From contig JBPOFM010000007.1 of the NCBI GenBank assembly GCA_051252455.1, positions 124,001-188,000 on the forward strand: a stretch of DNA of 64,000 nucleotides, given 5' to 3'. Of the stretch, positions 62,198-64,000 are shown piece after piece. Made by a program: the position numbers and the translations under genes. Numbering within the stretch: position 1 is the first letter of the stretch; each line of letters starts with the position of its first letter. The notes below the pieces were generated by a model. That model ran no database searches and was not told where the DNA came from. It saw nothing but the letters and a program-made list of their open reading frames with translations. The stretch comes from JBPOFM01 sp051252455 (lineage in GTDB: Bacteria; Bacteroidota; Bacteroidia; Flavobacteriales; Flavobacteriaceae).

Positions 62198-63997
62198 GTG
62201 TTAAATATCAAACAATTCATAAAAACTAGATTTTCTTATTTTTATTTCTACTATAAGTATTTGAGATTTAGAATCTTCATAGTTTTATTGCTTAGTATTT
62301 TGGTTGGACTTTTAGACGGGCTAGGCCTTACCATGTTTTTACCTTTACTGAAAATAGCAGATGGCAGTGCTGACGCATCAACAGATAATTTAGGTAAATT
62401 GAGCCTTGTGGTTGACTCCTTATCGAATTTGGGGATTGAATTGTCACTTTTTACTATTCTACTTTTCATGTTTATTTTTTTTTCTCTAAAAGGAGTAGCT
62501 AACTATTACAGTAATTATTACAAGTTAGTGGTTAGTCAATACTTTATAAAATTGATGCGCATTAATATGCTTACCGATCTTTCGCGCTATTCATACAAAC
62601 TATTTGTTAAAGCCGATACTGGAAAAATACAAAATGCATTGACTAGTGAAATAATCAGAGTCTCAAATTCATATTCAACTTACTTTTCAAGTTTGCAGAA
62701 TTTAATTATGATATTGGTGTATATGATTTTCGCTTTTCTTGTAGATTGGAAATTTGCTTTTCTAATTACAATTGGTGGATTATTTACTAATGTGTTATTT
62801 AAAGGAATCTATAAAAAAACGAAAGGCTTATCCTCAAATGTTACCATTTTAGGAAATGGGTATCAGAAGCTTTTAATTCAATTTGTTCATAATTTTAAAT
62901 ATCTAAAAGCAACTGGATCTACTCATAAATATGCTAGAAAATTAAAACAAACTGTTAATGAGATAGAACAAAATCATTTATTAATTAATGTTTTGGGCAT
63001 ACGCTTAACCTCATTAAGGGAGCCTTTGTTAATTGCAGTTGTCTGTTCTGTTATTATGCTGCAGGTTTATGTGTTAAATGGAAATTTAAATTCTGTCCTT
63101 TTAAGCTTACTATTCTTTTATAGAGCTCTCTCATCTTTAATGTCTATGCAGACTAGCTATAATAGTTTTCTTGCATTGTCAGGATCATTGCATAATATCG
63201 TTTCTTTTGAGGATGATTTAAAGGCCGGTAAAGAGAAAGATGGAACCATTATATTGAGCGAATTCAATACTTCTATTCAGTTGAATAATTTAGTTTTCGG
63301 ATATGATATTAACAGTAACATATTGAAGGGTATTTCATTAACTTTGAGCAAAAATAAAACTATTGCTTTTGTTGGAGAAAGTGGTAGTGGAAAAACAACA
63401 CTTATAAATGTCATTTCAGGTCTTTTGAAACCAACAAAGGGTGAAGTTGTTATTGATGATATCGATATAGAAAACATTCAAATGCATTCTTATCAAATAC
63501 GCATCGGATACATATCCCAAGAACCTGTAATATTCAATGATACGGTTTATAACAATATAACTATGTGGGACGAAGAGAATCCACAAAACATGGCGCGTTA
63601 TCTCAAAGCTATAAAGCAGGCTTCAATAAGTAATTTTATTGAAGATCTTAAAGATAAGGACGCATCTATATTAGGTTATAACGGAATCAATTTAAGTGGT
63701 GGCCAAAGACAACGAATTTCCATAGCTAGAGAGTTATATAAAGACATCGATATTTTAATTTTAGACGAGGCTACTTCTGCGTTAGATTCTGAAACGGAAA
63801 ATGATATTCAAATGAATATCGACGAATTAAAGGGTGATTACACTATTCTGATTATTGCCCATAGACTTTCAACCATTAAAAATGCCGACATTATTGTAGT
63901 TTTAGATAAAGGGATCATAGAATCACAAGGGAGCTTCGATGAATTGTTAATCAGTAACAAACGTTTTAAGCAGATGGTTACATTACAAGAATTTTAA
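62198..63997 (+). CDS. ABC exporter with fused membrane and ATPase domains (MsbA/PglK type)
   Basis: 599 residues from GTG 62198. The N-half has about six membrane helices (about 25-45, 72-95, 155-175, 180-195, 265-285, with KTRFSYFYFYYKYL before them). The C-half has Walker A GESGSGKTT, Q-loop YISQEP, signature LSGGQRQRIS and Walker B ILILDEATSALDSE, with the switch His in IAHRLS. This resembles PglK/MsbA-like lipid-linked oligosaccharide flippases. Its stop is three bases from the window end. It probably flips the lipid-linked repeat unit or exports a lipid or peptide; the substrate is not determinable. Confidence 0.9.
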   Translation: MLNIKQFIKTRFSYFYFYYKYLRFRIFIVLLLSILVGLLDGLGLTMFLPLLKIADGSADASTDNLGKLSLVVDSLSNLGIELSLFTILLFMFIFFSLKGVANYYSNYYKLVVSQYFIKLMRINMLTDLSRYSYKLFVKADTGKIQNALTSEIIRVSNSYSTYFSSLQNLIMILVYMIFAFLVDWKFAFLITIGGLFTNVLFKGIYKKTKGLSSNVTILGNGYQKLLIQFVHNFKYLKATGSTHKYARKLKQTVNEIEQNHLLINVLGIRLTSLREPLLIAVVCSVIMLQVYVLNGNLNSVLLSLLFFYRALSSLMSMQTSYNSFLALSGSLHNIVSFEDDLKAGKEKDGTIILSEFNTSIQLNNLVFGYDINSNILKGISLTLSKNKTIAFVGESGSGKTTLINVISGLLKPTKGEVVIDDIDIENIQMHSYQIRIGYISQEPVIFNDTVYNNITMWDEENPQNMARYLKAIKQASISNFIEDLKDKDASILGYNGINLSGGQRQRISIARELYKDIDILILDEATSALDSETENDIQMNIDELKGDYTILIIAHRLSTIKNADIIVVLDKGIIESQGSFDELLISNKRFKQMVTLQEF

Positions 63998-64000
63998 CGA

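Noticed and set aside
1..64000. tRNA, rRNA, CRISPR, insertion sequences or phage genes
   Set aside because: No cloverleaf, repeat-spacer array, transposase or integrase was found; the tube gene is the only phage-like remnant.

Overview
The window comes from an AT-rich member of the Bacteroidota, most likely a marine Flavobacteriaceae. The evidence is a protein with a T9SS type A sorting tail, TonB-dependent receptors with carboxypeptidase-like N-domains, DUF4249 and DUF4252 lipoproteins, a carB product of about 950 residues, and promoters of the TTTG-N18-20-TAnnTTTG type. No tRNA, rRNA, CRISPR array or intact insertion sequence was found. No sequence search or calculation was possible; all assignments are from reading the sequence.

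Layout. (1) 1-8370: a 5'-truncated TonB receptor, three tandem DUF4249 lipoprotein paralogues, an exported protein with a plug-like C-terminal region and a small membrane protein; this looks like one outer-membrane uptake or surface operon. (2) 8450-19904: a beta-propeller exported protein, a lone peptide-type binding lipoprotein, a T9SS cargo protein, mtaB, a lipocalin-like lipoprotein, a degenerate GNAT-like protein, an alpha/beta hydrolase, a lytic transglycosylase coupled to cardiolipin synthase, and envelope proteins on the minus strand. (3) 20071-23350: rpmH (53 codons), with a textbook flavobacterial promoter and terminator, then carB lacking the regulatory domain. (4) 23347-27122: a DUF3307/SatD pair preceded by an unusual array of palindromes at 28-bp spacing, then a thioesterase, a small membrane protein and rmuC. 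(5) 27295-32660: a cobalamin locus, with btuD-btuC-btuF on the minus strand and, divergently, a cobalamin riboswitch driving a BtuB-like receptor. (6) 32677-36535: an S41 protease and, divergently, an ECF sigma factor, a probable anti-sigma factor and two DUF4252 proteins behind a candidate ECF promoter. (7) 36503-52396: mostly housekeeping genes (purB, two ABC-F ATPases, Sir2 deacylase, trmH, a cold-shock-type DEAD helicase with a long leader), a glycosyltransferase, a class C serine hydrolase, a J-domain/KTSC fusion and a frameshifted orphan contractile-injection tube gene. (8) 52566-63997: an exopolysaccharide locus with Wza-like export lipoprotein, Wzc-like tyrosine kinase with a Tyr-Gly tail, sugar transferase, tviB- and tviC-like sugar nucleotide enzymes, a methyltransferase-like protein, a sulfotransferase, a multiply broken Wzm permease and an intact MsbA/PglK-like ABC exporter.

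The points I consider most worth following are the 28-bp palindrome array at the SatD/DUF3307 promoter, the orphan frameshifted tube gene, the three-copy DUF4249 cluster, the self-contained ECF sigma/DUF4252 operon, the decayed Wzm gene beside an intact exporter, and several intergenic tracts with a seven-base period.
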